Origin: Semisulcospira habei
Lineage: Eukaryota; Mollusca; Gastropoda; Semisulcospiridae
Assembly: GCA_036245525.1 (NCBI GenBank)
Contig: BTPG01000001.1
Location: forward strand, 184,084,663-184,148,662
Direction of reading: 5' to 3'
Length of the DNA stretch: 64,000 nt
Below are positions 19,201 through 27,215 of the stretch, piece by piece. The notes under the pieces were generated by a model. That model was not told the origin of the DNA. It was given only the letters and a program-made list of their open reading frames with translations, and did not search any database. How positions within the stretch are numbered: position 1 is the first letter of the stretch; every line of letters starts with the position of its first letter. Both the position numbers and the translations under genes were made by a program.

Positions 19201-19709
19201 TGAAAACAGAGTTACACATGTATGACACATCTGACTATCCTAAAGATCATCCACTGTTTAGCACACAAAACAAGAAAGTGCCTGGTAAGTTTAAGGATGA
19301 ACTAAATGGTGTGCCTATAGTTAAGTATGTTGGACTGAGATCCAAAATGTATTCTATACTGCACCAGAAAGGTAGTCAGTCAAAAGCCAAAGGTATCAAG
19401 AAAACAGCGATAAAAAATAAAGACATACGTCATGAACATTACAAGCAAGTGTTAGATGGTGCATTAATGCCTGATTATCCAAACAAGTCACTGAGATCAA
19501 ACAAACACAATCTTGAAATAATTCAAACACATAAGAAATCACTTGCAGTTGGTGACACGAAAAGAGTGTTTCACACTAAGGAAAAAGCTTATGCACCTGG
19601 ACATTACAGACTCAAGTTATCTGAAGACATTTGTGATGAACTGGTTGATGAATTAATTGATGACTTAGTTACTGAAATGAGTAACGGTGTCTGGGGGAAT
19701 AATCTGTAG
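16218..19709 (+). CDS. pPolB: Protein-primed DNA polymerase B
   Basis: 1163 aa. Exonuclease motif I 'YADFES' (D339, E341) and motif II 'FHNLKEYD' (N482, D486); polymerase motif A 'DANNLYGWAM' (D727), motif B 'KLMNNACFG' (K879), motif C 'YTDTDSM' (D978, D980) and 'SKMY' (K1043-Y1045). Between the exonuclease motifs lies an endonuclease VII-like zinc/His cluster ('CWIC' at about 433 and 'DHDHITGRYRGAAHNNC' from about 446). The N-terminal 330 residues hold 'NYCFMWC', a later 'NFHYTII', and a C2H2-like 'FCNRCLQ...HKHVLHC'. It replicates the linear element from its TIRs using a protein primer. The ATG context is TTTGTCGGACAAATAAAAATG. The last 45 bases overlap the convergent integrase gene. All catalytic residues are present. 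Confidence 0.97.
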   Translation: MTDNVQNPGSSSLRNVFHTTNLPISNTNNVYESIENSFSVIQQNLLTGSVKIQIVAKIEFTRVDGEVIVSYISTRQHTVNTRRELENVFRDRLLPDFLQAIDSARMKGSGWHEGHVHELQLKQSRYHPILGKAWLPLPTEVVNKKAVVNIQNNDNYCFMWCVLAKLHFVKIKPERVSNYTKFVKELDFSGIEFPVKIEDIDLFEKLNPGISVNVFVWDNVSVDKLQPIRVSALAPTYGQSENKHVDMLLIGDDNNFHYTIIRNMSRLIHNHTTKHKGKQEFCNRCLQRFSSIAVAHKHVLHCRSADDIQTVLKYPEPGSQVYFKNYGNQQKLPFVVYADFESLVVPYDGPVPESLPKTIKLSDQVVCSFGYIIVRSDGLHSEPVIYRGENAACLFLTEMRHLYSQVVQYLTTCQMPLVMTEEDKLKFDTAETCWICEQPLGGDKVRDHDHITGRYRGAAHNNCNLLLKTDPKTYKLPIFFHNLKEYDSHIIMQAVDESYKNISCIAQTTEKYLTFRLDKLAFYDSMQHLSLGLASLAEGLTEYPITSKYFEPDLIKKGVYPYEYIDHWVVFEETRLPPKEKFYSTLTGKGISDSEYQHALDAWGKLGCQTIGDYHDQYLKADVCLLADIFESYREKGLLHYRLDPACYITSPGMTWDAFLKSSKISIDLLSDRTMGEMVERGLRGGISIASNNYARANNKYLDGHGDLDRGFDPSSPGTRSFITYLDANNLYGWAMCELLPLKNFCLYDLSQYDVTESGLTNNIINLDRNDAKGWIFEVDLEYPHHLHDYHNDYPLAVEKMSMTGKKEDTKLVPNLNDKFNYVCHYRLLQFYIRHGLVLKKVHRGIQFDQSAFMKDYIMKNTTLRARDGNTAFDKDFFKLMNNACFGKTMENPHHRKDVRLVTTELGAIKLTGKPQYTGYKEFHSSLYAVSLKKKIVKLDKPVFIGMAILELSKLLMLEFYYDYFKPKYPECRLLYTDTDSMIIDVCTEDFYEDMKTELHMYDTSDYPKDHPLFSTQNKKVPGKFKDELNGVPIVKYVGLRSKMYSILHQKGSQSKAKGIKKTAIKNKDIRHEHYKQVLDGALMPDYPNKSLRSNKHNLEIIQTHKKSLAVGDTKRVFHTKEKAYAPGHYRLKLSEDICDELVDELIDDLVTEMSNGVWGNNL

Positions 19710-20630
19710 TTCTTCTCTGACAAATGCCCTCTGGGGTGCAGGGTCATACAGGTAATATATTGTTGCGTCTGGACTGGGAATTATTTTTTTTATATTGTGT
19801 ACAGACGTTGACCAGATGGGGTCTGTTGCCCTGCGTCTGTCGTCGTTCTCAGCCTCCCCTGGCTGATATAAATATCTCACCTGTTTAGTAAATAAACTTG
19901 TGTCTGGTGCCAGGGTTGGTCCTGTTTTTGGGTCTGTAATTGATTTCAATTTAATAGCATCAGCAGGTTTTGGGTGTCCTTCATTGTTCATTGCTTTTAT
20001 CACATGTGGTAATCTCTTTACCCACTCCGTGTTACGGGTGTCATGCATGAGTTCCTTAGAATACTGGTAACTGAAAAGTCTTTCTGATAACTGTTTGTTA
20101 AAGTTTTCAACAATTGCCTGTGATCTGTGTACGCCTGGAATGCCTCGTCTGACCAGTATGCCATGCTTTGCAAATAACTGATTAACTGCACCTTTGAATT
20201 CTGATCCATCATCAACCTGCACTAGTCTGGGGTATCTTAAAGGGCCTCGACTATATATTTTTGATAAAGCAGTAGCAACTGTACTGGCTGTTTTGTCAGA
20301 TATGGGTTCAGCGTCTTTATACCTTGAAGCAATATCTACAACAGTTAATGCATACTTGTATCGTTTCTTTCTTATTGTGTCATGTGGTAGGAACAGGAGG
20401 TCCATTTGGTGTGTGTCATTTGGGGTAGTGTTCTGAAAATGAGGCCTTGTTATCTTTCTTGGAGCAGGAAGATATATCTGCCAAATTGCTTGTCTCTGTA
20501 ACCATTGTTTGACCTGATTGAGTGTTATATCTCCGCCCACAGCGGCATGTAATTTCTGAATAGCTGTTTGCCCTTTCCAATAACCTGATGGTGAGTAATA
20601 TATTTTTGATAGTTTATTTTCGGCTGCCAT
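19665..20630 (-). CDS. INT: Retroviral-type DDE integrase
   Basis: 321 aa from the ATG at 20630; an upstream in-frame TTG at 20666 is not needed and is absent as ATG in E3. Residues 1-65 form an N-terminal helical region ('YYSPSGYWKGQTAIQKL'). The rve catalytic core carries D77 ('HQMDLL'), D140 ('VQVDDGSEF') and E175 ('QAIVENFNK'), with 34 residues between the last two. A C-terminal SH3-like DNA-binding region follows ('DPIWSTSVHNIKKI'). It joins excised or replicated element ends to target DNA, giving the 6-bp duplication seen. Its start overlaps the end of the 144-aa gene by 17 bp and its end overlaps the polymerase gene. Confidence 0.95.
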   Translation of the reverse strand: MAAENKLSKIYYSPSGYWKGQTAIQKLHAAVGGDITLNQVKQWLQRQAIWQIYLPAPRKITRPHFQNTTPNDTHQMDLLFLPHDTIRKKRYKYALTVVDIASRYKDAEPISDKTASTVATALSKIYSRGPLRYPRLVQVDDGSEFKGAVNQLFAKHGILVRRGIPGVHRSQAIVENFNKQLSERLFSYQYSKELMHDTRNTEWVKRLPHVIKAMNNEGHPKPADAIKLKSITDPKTGPTLAPDTSLFTKQVRYLYQPGEAENDDRRRATDPIWSTSVHNIKKIIPSPDATIYYLYDPAPQRAFVREELQIIPPDTVTHFSN

Positions 20631-21048
20631 TTTTTCTAGCAATGAAAACTCCTGTAAAATAAACAAATGTCATTCCCACTAGAACAAAGATTATCTCTCC
20701 ATTTCTTTGTTGTGTGCTTGGTTTGTAATAGTCACTTAGTTTTGGTTTCGGTATAGACATGTCTTCACCTGTGACAAGAAAATACTCACGGATTGCTTCG
20801 TCTGTATTTGAAAACGTATGTTGTGCGTGGCCTTCAAGTCTGAGTTTTTCATTGATGAAATCAAGTTTCTCAATTCTATTCTTTTCATATTCCTGCTGGG
20901 CTTGAGCAAGTTTTTCTGTTGCCTCATTGTGACGTTTCATTTCCTCTGCAGATTCCTCTCTACCCATTTTTGAAAAGAGATAATTAGAGCCACTGAAAGC
21001 CAATGCGTTAACAACTGCCCCACCAATCATAATAGCTATCGTCGCCAT
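20614..21048 (-). CDS. 144-aa protein with two terminal membrane segments and a coiled coil
   Basis: Residues 1-28 are hydrophobic ('IAIMIGGAVVNALAFSGSNYLF'-like). Residues 35-75 are charged and helical ('EEMKRHNEATEKLAQAQQEYEK'-like), and residues 115-137 form a second membrane segment ('IIFVLVGMTFVYFTGVFIA'). Function unknown. It is highly conserved in E3 (34838-35272), which argues for selection. It sits 11 bp after the 76-aa gene, and its stop lies inside the integrase start region, so it reads as part of a compact co-oriented block. Confidence 0.8.
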   Translation of the reverse strand: MATIAIMIGGAVVNALAFSGSNYLFSKMGREESAEEMKRHNEATEKLAQAQQEYEKNRIEKLDFINEKLRLEGHAQHTFSNTDEAIREYFLVTGEDMSIPKPKLSDYYKPSTQQRNGEIIFVLVGMTFVYFTGVFIARKNGSRK

Positions 21049-21059
21049 ATTTATTTTAT

Positions 21060-21290
21060 TTACATAGAAACATTTTCTGGAATAATTCCCTGCTTGACAA
21101 GAAAATCTTTTGTCGCAATCGACGCTGTGACAACTACAATTAGCTTAGCACTGTCTTCGAAATCAAGTCTACTCAAGTCTGCTGATTTCATTTTGAGTAG
21201 ACTTTTCCCCAGCATAGAATAAGCTACTGCTAATCCACTGATTACGGCAGAGTGATACACAAGGTTCATCATGTTCTTTGAGTCATTCAT
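21060..21290 (-). CDS. 76-aa small membrane protein
   Basis: It begins 'MNDSKNMMNLVYHSAVISG'. One hydrophobic stretch lies at residues 10-28 and a second at about 48-60. It is almost identical to the E3 protein at 34596-34826, differing at only a few residues, which makes it one of the best conserved proteins of the pair. The stop and the next ATG are separated by an AT-only spacer that contains AATAAA-type sequence. Function unknown. Confidence 0.75.
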   Translation of the reverse strand: MNDSKNMMNLVYHSAVISGLAVAYSMLGKSLLKMKSADLSRLDFEDSAKLIVVVTASIATKDFLVKQGIIPENVSM

Positions 21291-21326
21291 TTTCTAAGGC
21301 AAGAAAAATTAAAATAATATTTTTAT

Positions 21327-21800
21327 TTACTGCATATAAAATGGGTCAACGGCTTTGGATGTTACTGGTAATGTGGCGACTTCTGGTTTTGTTTTTGGAG
21401 TGTCTGATTTTTTGGTCACTGTACGAGTCTGTGGTTTGTATTTTTTGTATAATTGATACCCTACGTAACCAAATCCGACAACAAATCCGGCAATTATATA
21501 TTTTGTTGATTGAGGTTCGGGGTCAGGGTCAGGGCGAGGGTCAGACTTAGTTGTTTGTCTCTCACTTTGATGAGGGTGTGACGGACCTGGCTGTCCTGAC
21601 GGTAGTGTCACCAATGATGTTATTGACTGTGGGTCAGTTACATGTACCTTTTGCAGTAGTTCTAACTTTCTTTGTTTGTTCAATGCAGCTACTCTCTTTC
21701 CAGCCTCAACCCTCCCTGGACTTTTAACCTTAGTCACAGTTTGAACCTGTGTCAAAACAGGGTCGGGGTTCGGTTGTGGAGTCATCTGGGTTTCGTCCAT
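21327..21800 (-). CDS. 157-aa basic single-pass membrane protein
   Basis: An N-terminal Pro/Gln-rich region is followed by the basic motif 'SPGRVEAGKRVAALNKQRK' (about residues 28-46), a low-complexity Pro/Ser/Gln spacer, one transmembrane segment 'YIIAGFVVGFGYVGYQLY' (about 104-121) and a basic tail. The basic motif is kept in E3 and, diverged, in E2, whereas the spacer varies. Its start overlaps the end of the 175-aa gene by 71 bp in a different frame; in E2 a frame change has fused the two. It may be a virion or membrane tether with a nucleic-acid-binding patch; this is inference. Confidence 0.75.
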   Translation of the reverse strand: MDETQMTPQPNPDPVLTQVQTVTKVKSPGRVEAGKRVAALNKQRKLELLQKVHVTDPQSITSLVTLPSGQPGPSHPHQSERQTTKSDPRPDPDPEPQSTKYIIAGFVVGFGYVGYQLYKKYKPQTRTVTKKSDTPKTKPEVATLPVTSKAVDPFYMQ

Positions 21801-22257
21801 TTTCTTCTGCAGTAAAATTTATTTTTGAAAAATCAATATGGCTCCCGGTAACAAGCAATGTCACGACAGGTGCAAGGTAATTTCCAAACTTGTAAAACAT
21901 GAGACATGCTAATTTGCCAATTGAACTTGAAACAATAGGATTACTTTCAAGGTCGTGTGATAGACTGTCACTATCCACAGGTAGAAAGTGACTCACTGCT
22001 TTTGTGTATAGGCATACAAGAGATCGACTCAAATCACGTGTCATTAGTGAGGCAATGTGGTTTTCATATTTAGAATGAAGCTTGATTAGTTCATCAGAGC
22101 TTAGAGATTCAATATCCTCTGTCATGTATTGTCTACCCAGATAAGCCTTTGATTTGCCTGAGACAATCACAGACAAAAGCCGCTGTTTTTTGGAGTCTAA
22201 GTCTTTGTTCTCTACAGCATTGATATCATTTAATAGAAGGAGTTCGTCTTGGTTCAT
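21730..22257 (-). CDS. 175-aa conserved Polinton protein, function unknown
   Basis: It begins 'MNQDELLLLNDINAVENKD'. It is mostly helical, with a hydrophobic patch around 'KFGNYLAPVVTLLVTGSHID' (about residues 122-141). The last 23 codons overlap the start of the 157-aa gene. The E3 copy (33647-34174) has the same length and is open. In both intact elements this is the gene at the outer end of the block that begins with the integrase. No catalytic motif was recognised. Confidence 0.78.
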   Translation of the reverse strand: MNQDELLLLNDINAVENKDLDSKKQRLLSVIVSGKSKAYLGRQYMTEDIESLSSDELIKLHSKYENHIASLMTRDLSRSLVCLYTKAVSHFLPVDSDSLSHDLESNPIVSSSIGKLACLMFYKFGNYLAPVVTLLVTGSHIDFSKINFTAEENGRNPDDSTTEPRPCFDTGSNCD

Positions 22258-25035
22258 TTATAATGTAATTAAAAAAATTAAAAACAAAAAACAAAAATTG
22301 TTATCAAGCAAAATCATGTTTCCTAGGAAGTACATTAATAGTAACTTTATACGTTTGTACCATTCAGCAAAATGTAGCCAATAGTTTTTTAGTTTACCCC
22401 AGACCAATATTGTGTCTTTCTCAGTGGGCTTATAAATGACATGTTTCACAGATTTCAATTGTAATGTCATGTTCAATAACCCTGTCCTTTTAAGCAAACA
22501 AACCTGACACAGTATTGGCGATTATTGGCTTTGTATTAAATTATAAATCACACCCTGGCCAAGTGTGAGCCAAATGAAACATCAAGACAGTAACATAGAC
22601 AGTAACTTGATAATTTTACCCATAACTTGAGCACCAGAAAAAGGAAGGAATCACCCATGTTCAATAAGAAAAATTTCTGAGTACAAGTTAATACAAGGGA
22701 AGTAATTGTGTAAAAATTTCAGCAAGACAAAAAAAGTTACTTCCCTTGCTCTATTAAATTATGCTTTAATTCTTGACTAAAGTACATTTTTTGTCAAAAT
22801 TAAATAACAAATTGTGCAAATAATTACAATAGATAATAGAATAAAAATGTTGTTATTTGATTTTGTTAAAACAATGAGTGATTTGTTTTTTTATAAAACC
22901 AAATTAAACATTATTTTGTAATTACTTTTTGTCACTTTAACACCTGCTTAAATGTTTTTTTTCAAGTACATGAACACACTCGCTAACAATGTTTCTTATA
23001 CTCCCCAATCACATTCGTGCCAGCGGGACGTAAAAAAGGAAGAAGTTTCTTATAGCCATGTTTTTAGGGTATTGACTCAGAAATAATGGTATAAATGGCT
23101 TTTTTCTTAAAGCCTGAGGCTAACTAGCGTGGATTGTGTACTTGAGTGATTTGTATGAGGGCTCTCAAGTCTCAGCCACAGGTGGGTTTACCCGCATGCG
23201 TCACTCCACAAATGCATGACTTGTTGACGACGGGATGTATTAAGCTGACACCTCTCAGCTATAAGCGTGCTGCATTTAAAAAGATATGTCCCTTACCTCA
23301 ACTGTGACATGTGGTGTGTGGCGTTAAGGGCAGAGATTTACTAGTGTTTGTCAGTTGACATAAGCACAGACCTAAACCAGCAAGGGTAAAAGGTATTATG
23401 ATTACTGTCTTTATGACGGGCCTCTCTCTGTGTGAGGTGGAAAGAGAGAGAGCTATTGTGTGTGTCCGAGGTATTTCCGTGTGTCTGTACATGCGTGTGT
23501 GTACATATGTGTGTGTGCGCGCGTGTGTGTGTGTGTGCGCGCGTGTGTGCGCGTGCGTGTGCGTGTGTGCGCGTGCGTGTGCGTGTGTGTGTGCGTGTGT
23601 GCGCGCCGTACCGGCACTGCAGTACGCAGAAAACCGAGACACCTCACAGAACCTGTTCTACGTGTCTACGTGTTGGAGCGCTAGAAATTTCACGTTCTGA
23701 AAAGTCAGAAACCTTTTTCATGCTCAGTTAAAACCGGATCGATTCTTTTAATCCATACATAGTGCTCTAATCCATTCATGGAATTTCAAAAATATCCGGC
23801 TGAGCAATGGCGGCTGCTCTGTCATACCGGTTAGTAGTTGGCTGTATGTGTGCCTATTTTGTTTGTCTGTGTTAGTGTATATATATGTGTTTGTGTATAT
23901 GTATATGTGTGTATATGTATGTGTGTGTGTGAGTGTGTGTGTGTGTGTTTATGTGTTTGTGTGTGTGTACGTGTATGTTTATTCATGTGTTTGTGTGTGT
24001 GTATATGTGTGTATATGTGTCAGTGCGTGTGTGTGTGTGTGTACGGGTATGTTTATTCATGTGTTTGTGCGTGTGTGTGTGTCAGTGTGTGTTGGGAAGG
24101 GGGGGGGGGGGTGTCTTGAGGATCTGTTGTATATGTACTCAGTCGGGTGTATAAAGCAAGGTATGATTTTCTGAGGTGCGTCTCTTTTCAGCTTTTACAG
24201 TCATGTACACCGCCTAACCGAACAGGGCGTGAAATTCAATAAGAGTTATTATCCTTTCACGGGCTGGTGGGTTTCAGTGGCTCGCGTCTCGGTGCAGACA
24301 GGTGTTTATGACTCACTGTAGGCAAACAGTCTAAGCTTTTTCATGTTACTGTGCACCACGCATGCAAGGGCCCATGTGTAACATAGCTGAAATTGTATAG
24401 ACCACAACAGCATACTGAGTGTGTGTGACAGACATGGTCTACCAGCTCTGTCAGGCGTGTGATTGTCATGGGATATTACCCTTGTGAAAATGATGTGTAC
24501 CTGTGTTGCAAGGTTTGCACTTAATGTTTTTGTTTATACATGTTTTATGTTAGTATGTATATATGTATGTACGTACGTGCGTGTGCATGTGCGTGTGTTT
24601 ATGTGTTGGTATGTGTGTGTGTGTGTATGTTTGCCTGTGTATATAACTTGTATGACAATCTGGCACTGCCCTTGAATTATCTTGGTTTGCAACTGGCGTG
24701 TCTGTGTGTTTGCGTGTGCACGTATATTTGACTTATGTTCCAGAGTCGTGCTTAAACAGAGCCAATTGTATATACAGAGCCAAGTGTTTGCACTAAGCGG
24801 TCCCCCCCTGCACAACACAATTCTATAGGCCTTTTGACGCGTGACGTGTGAATGGCGCTGTGAAAGCTTTTACCCAACTCATTGAAAGAGGGTTTGGCAT
24901 TGAGTCTTGTCATGCGTGAACTGAAATGATATGTGTGGGACATAGCATGTGAGTTTTTCGGAAATCGACTCTGGCAGTATTGAGAGAAACGGTCATGTAA
25001 AAGTTAATGACCGTAATTAGTAATTAATTAAGGTC
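22258..25035. other. E1 right arm, gene-free
   Basis: About 2.8 kb between the 175-aa gene and the right TIR. A 79-codon minus-strand frame at 22258-22497 has no homologue in E3, where only about 70 bp separate the matching gene from its TIR, so it is not called. The arm holds TG-rich simple repeats (about 23502-23607, 23870-24090, 24537-24660) and otherwise unique-looking sequence. The arm differs from E3, whose long arm lies at the other end of the gene block. Confidence 0.6.
23502..24090. repeat. (TG)n and (TGTGCG)n simple repeats
   Basis: Two imperfect dinucleotide tracts, at about 23502-23607 and 23870-24090, mix TG with CG and TA steps, followed by a G tract at 24099-24110. Open frames through them encode only Cys/Val or His/Thr runs and are artefacts. 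Confidence 0.9.
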
Positions 25036-25272
25036 ATTAGGTGTTGACAGAGACAATAGTTATAGAGATAAAACAATAGAGTCCCGATAGATAATCAGAT
25101 CAATAGAGCCGCATCAGTCATGCTTGTCAGTTTTTAAAAATCAAAGGGTTGATTCAGAATTAACGGGGGTAAAATTGGGGTCAACATTTTGATATTAAAA
25201 AATGATGTAAATTAATGACTGATGCGGCTCTATTGAATTCATTGTCTATCGGGACTCTATTGTTTTATCTCT
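25036..25272 (-). repeat. E1 right terminal inverted repeat
   Basis: 237 bp, the inverted partner of 8391-8627. Internal inverted arms lie at 25072-25121 and 25215-25264. The element ends ...TATCTCT at 25272 and is followed by the target duplication TTCTCG at 25273-25278. Confidence 0.93.
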
Positions 25273-25278
25273 TTCTCG

Positions 25279-26133
25279 TGCTACTCGGGAACTAGCAACC
25301 AGCCTGTTGGTATGTTTAGAATGGTCTTGCCACAAAGTTTCCTTGGGTCAAGTTTGACAACTGTGCTTGAATAGTCTCCAAGAAAATGCCAATGTTAGAG
25401 TTTACCAGGGATGACAGACCACTTGCCCATTACGTACTTTCACTTTTGCTATCGCAAGTGAGCCCAAAATCAGATGAAAAAAAAATGATTTGATCTTTTG
25501 TGGCACCAAACTAATCTGGCACTACCATTGAATTGTCATGGTCGATCATTCTCTGCAGCAGGTACATAGTTTTTGGGTGACACCTCCAAAATTTGGTGAA
25601 TGTGGCAGTGGGGTTAAATGGGTTAAACTATTTTGTCCTTGTTCTTTTGAAGCATTTTTCTTTCTTTGTTATTGGCTTGCAATTTACACACTGGCAGTAA
25701 CTGTTTGGGTTTGGATTTCACATATGGATCAACTGTGATAGTTTGAGGTTGGTGTCCAGAATAGGTTGGTGCCGACAGGCACCAAGTTTTCCAGCACCAC
25801 TCTTGAACTCGAGGTCTCCTGAAGTCGAAGGCTGAATCCCGTTTGATAGAGCTATGGCCTTAGATCTGTGTGTCAGTATAGCTGCATGCTGATAGCACTA
25901 TGCTTGATAGTAGGTGCTAATGATCATAGTGCTGTTGACACGTGCTAGTTAATGAGTGTAGTGCTATCAGTACTTAGTTCTCATGATATGTAGTGCTAGT
26001 GATATGCACCCCTCCTGAACTGCCATTAGTCTCCAAAAGTCAGCTACACAGTTTAGTATTCCCTCAGAAGGCCTCATTGTGCTCGTATTGTCTTGTGTGA
26101 TAACTCATCAGGTTAACCATTTGTCATGTGCAG
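25279..26133. other. Intron or intergenic sequence upstream of exon A
   Basis: No coding exon or repeat family was recognised. Near 25880-26000 there are loosely repeated 'GTGCTA'/'AGTGCT' words. The region ends with a TGTGCAG splice acceptor at 26127-26133. Confidence 0.5.
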
Positions 26134-26251
26134 GTACAAGGTGAAATCCTGCGAATCACACAGGCCACAATGGAGGACCGTGGCATCTACATCTGTACTG
26201 TCAGTAATGTGGCTGGCCGTGCCATGTCTTCTGGCATTATAAATATCGAGC
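26134..26251 (+). CDS. Host exon A: second half of an Ig domain (perlecan-like)
   Basis: 118 nt between a TGTGCAG acceptor and a GTGAGT donor. It is read from phase 0 and leaves one base over. It encodes 39 residues with 'EILRITQATMEDRGIYICTV' and 'SNVAGRA', the D-x-G-x-Y-x-C signature of I-set Ig domains. The left-over C joins the first two bases of exon B to make an Arg codon. This fits a multi-Ig extracellular matrix protein such as perlecan; hemicentin or another Ig-repeat protein is possible. The preceding half domain was not found in this window. Confidence 0.82.
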
Positions 26252-26302
26252 GTGAGTTACATGCTTGAACTGTAACCCCCTTTGTGCACACAGTCAATGT
26301 AG

Positions 26303-26573
26303 AGAATACTGGCGGCTGCATGCAGTCACTGCTACAGTAAGGAATGCTGGCAGCTGCACACAGTTGCAGTTGCTGTTACAGTAAAAAATACTGGCGGCTG
26401 CAAGCAGTCACTGTAAAAGAAATACTGGTGGCTGCATGCAGTCGCTGTTTCAGTATGGAATAGTGGCGGCTGTACGCAGTCACTGCTATAGTAAGGAATA
26501 CTGGCAGCTGAACACAGTCGCTGCTGCAGTAAAGAATACTGGTGGCTGCATGCAGTCACTGTTACAGTAACGA
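26303..26573 (+). repeat. Tandem repeat, about 40-bp unit x 7
   Basis: Seven imperfect units of 'AATACTGG(C/T)GGCTGCATGC' type, with the following 'AGTCACTG..ACAGTAA', lie just inside the intron after exon A. Units differ by several substitutions and small indels. The open frame on the reverse strand is a by-product. Confidence 0.85.
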
Positions 26574-27215
26574 ATACATGTACATGCACCACGGGTCCAG
26601 TAAGCAAAGGATCCTCGGGGTTGACATCAGCTGCATTTGCACACGGCCATGCGCAGGCCAACTGCGGCTGATGTTAGCCCCAGGACTTTTGCTGGGGGGT
26701 GTTTGGTTAAAGCCAGCGTATACAGTGTGTCTTGCAGTCAGGTTGTTTATGTGGCCAAATGTATAGTAGTTCACAAATTAAAACAATCTGAACCCATACG
26801 AATATCAGCAGTGGACAGAAAGTTGAGAGATTTTATGAACATTGTGATATTTGCAACTAGACTAGACTTATAGTAGAACCTCCCATGAGTGACCATAAAT
26901 AACATGTTGCCATTCATGAGAAAATCAGTGGAAACAGTCAGTAGTGCTTGAGACACTCAGACAGGATGTGCTGATGTGTCCAGTTGCCACAAGAAACAGG
27001 ACCACTTCACACCTCTATGAAGTATGAAACATGTTCTTATGACAATGATTTTTTGTGGTGATAGAAAATAAATGTGTCTCATGTACTAATAAGAGAGGGA
27101 GAAAGAGTGCTTTGTGTGGCTGCTGTGTTCATTTCTTGAATGAATGGGTAGAGAAGGGGAGGCATGAGGCTCATGGTATGTCATGATGGTGCATCATGAT
27201 CGTCACTGGAGAGAT
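26574..27215. other. Intron sequence without recognised gene
   Basis: Unique-looking intron sequence between the tandem repeat and the 3' end of the RTE-type LINE. Nothing was recognised in it. Confidence 0.5.

Larger units (their letters stand above)
8391..25272. mobile_element. Polinton/Maverick element 1 (E1), complete and open
   Basis: This is a self-synthesising, virus-like DNA transposon of 16,882 bp. Its ends start AGAGA and lie between perfect 6-bp direct repeats TTCTCG (8385-8390 and 25273-25278), the duplication size known for Polintons. It carries 237-bp TIRs, and all hallmark genes are present and uninterrupted: protein-primed DNA polymerase B, retroviral-type integrase, packaging ATPase and major capsid protein, plus ten smaller genes. 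No adenovirus-type maturation protease gene was recognised. Genes are packed with gaps mostly of 10-40 bp and with small 3' overlaps; a 2.8-kb gene-free arm lies next to the right TIR. Integrity suggests recent activity; this is inference. Confidence 0.95.

Noticed and set aside
22258..22497. 79-codon frame before the E1 175-aa gene
   Set aside because: AT-rich, no counterpart in E3 or E2, and biased composition; treated as spacer.
23298..24174. Open frames rich in Cys/Val or His/Thr
   Set aside because: They are translations of TG/CA simple repeats in several frames at once; no codon bias or homologue in E3.
8385..25278. A CRISPR array or prokaryotic origin for the gene-dense stretch
   Set aside because: No ribosome binding sites or spaced direct repeats; Polinton hallmark genes, spliced host exons and LINEs show animal DNA.
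26332..26661. Minus-strand frame over the 40-bp tandem repeat
   Set aside because: A by-product of the repeat; it lies in an intron and has no domain.
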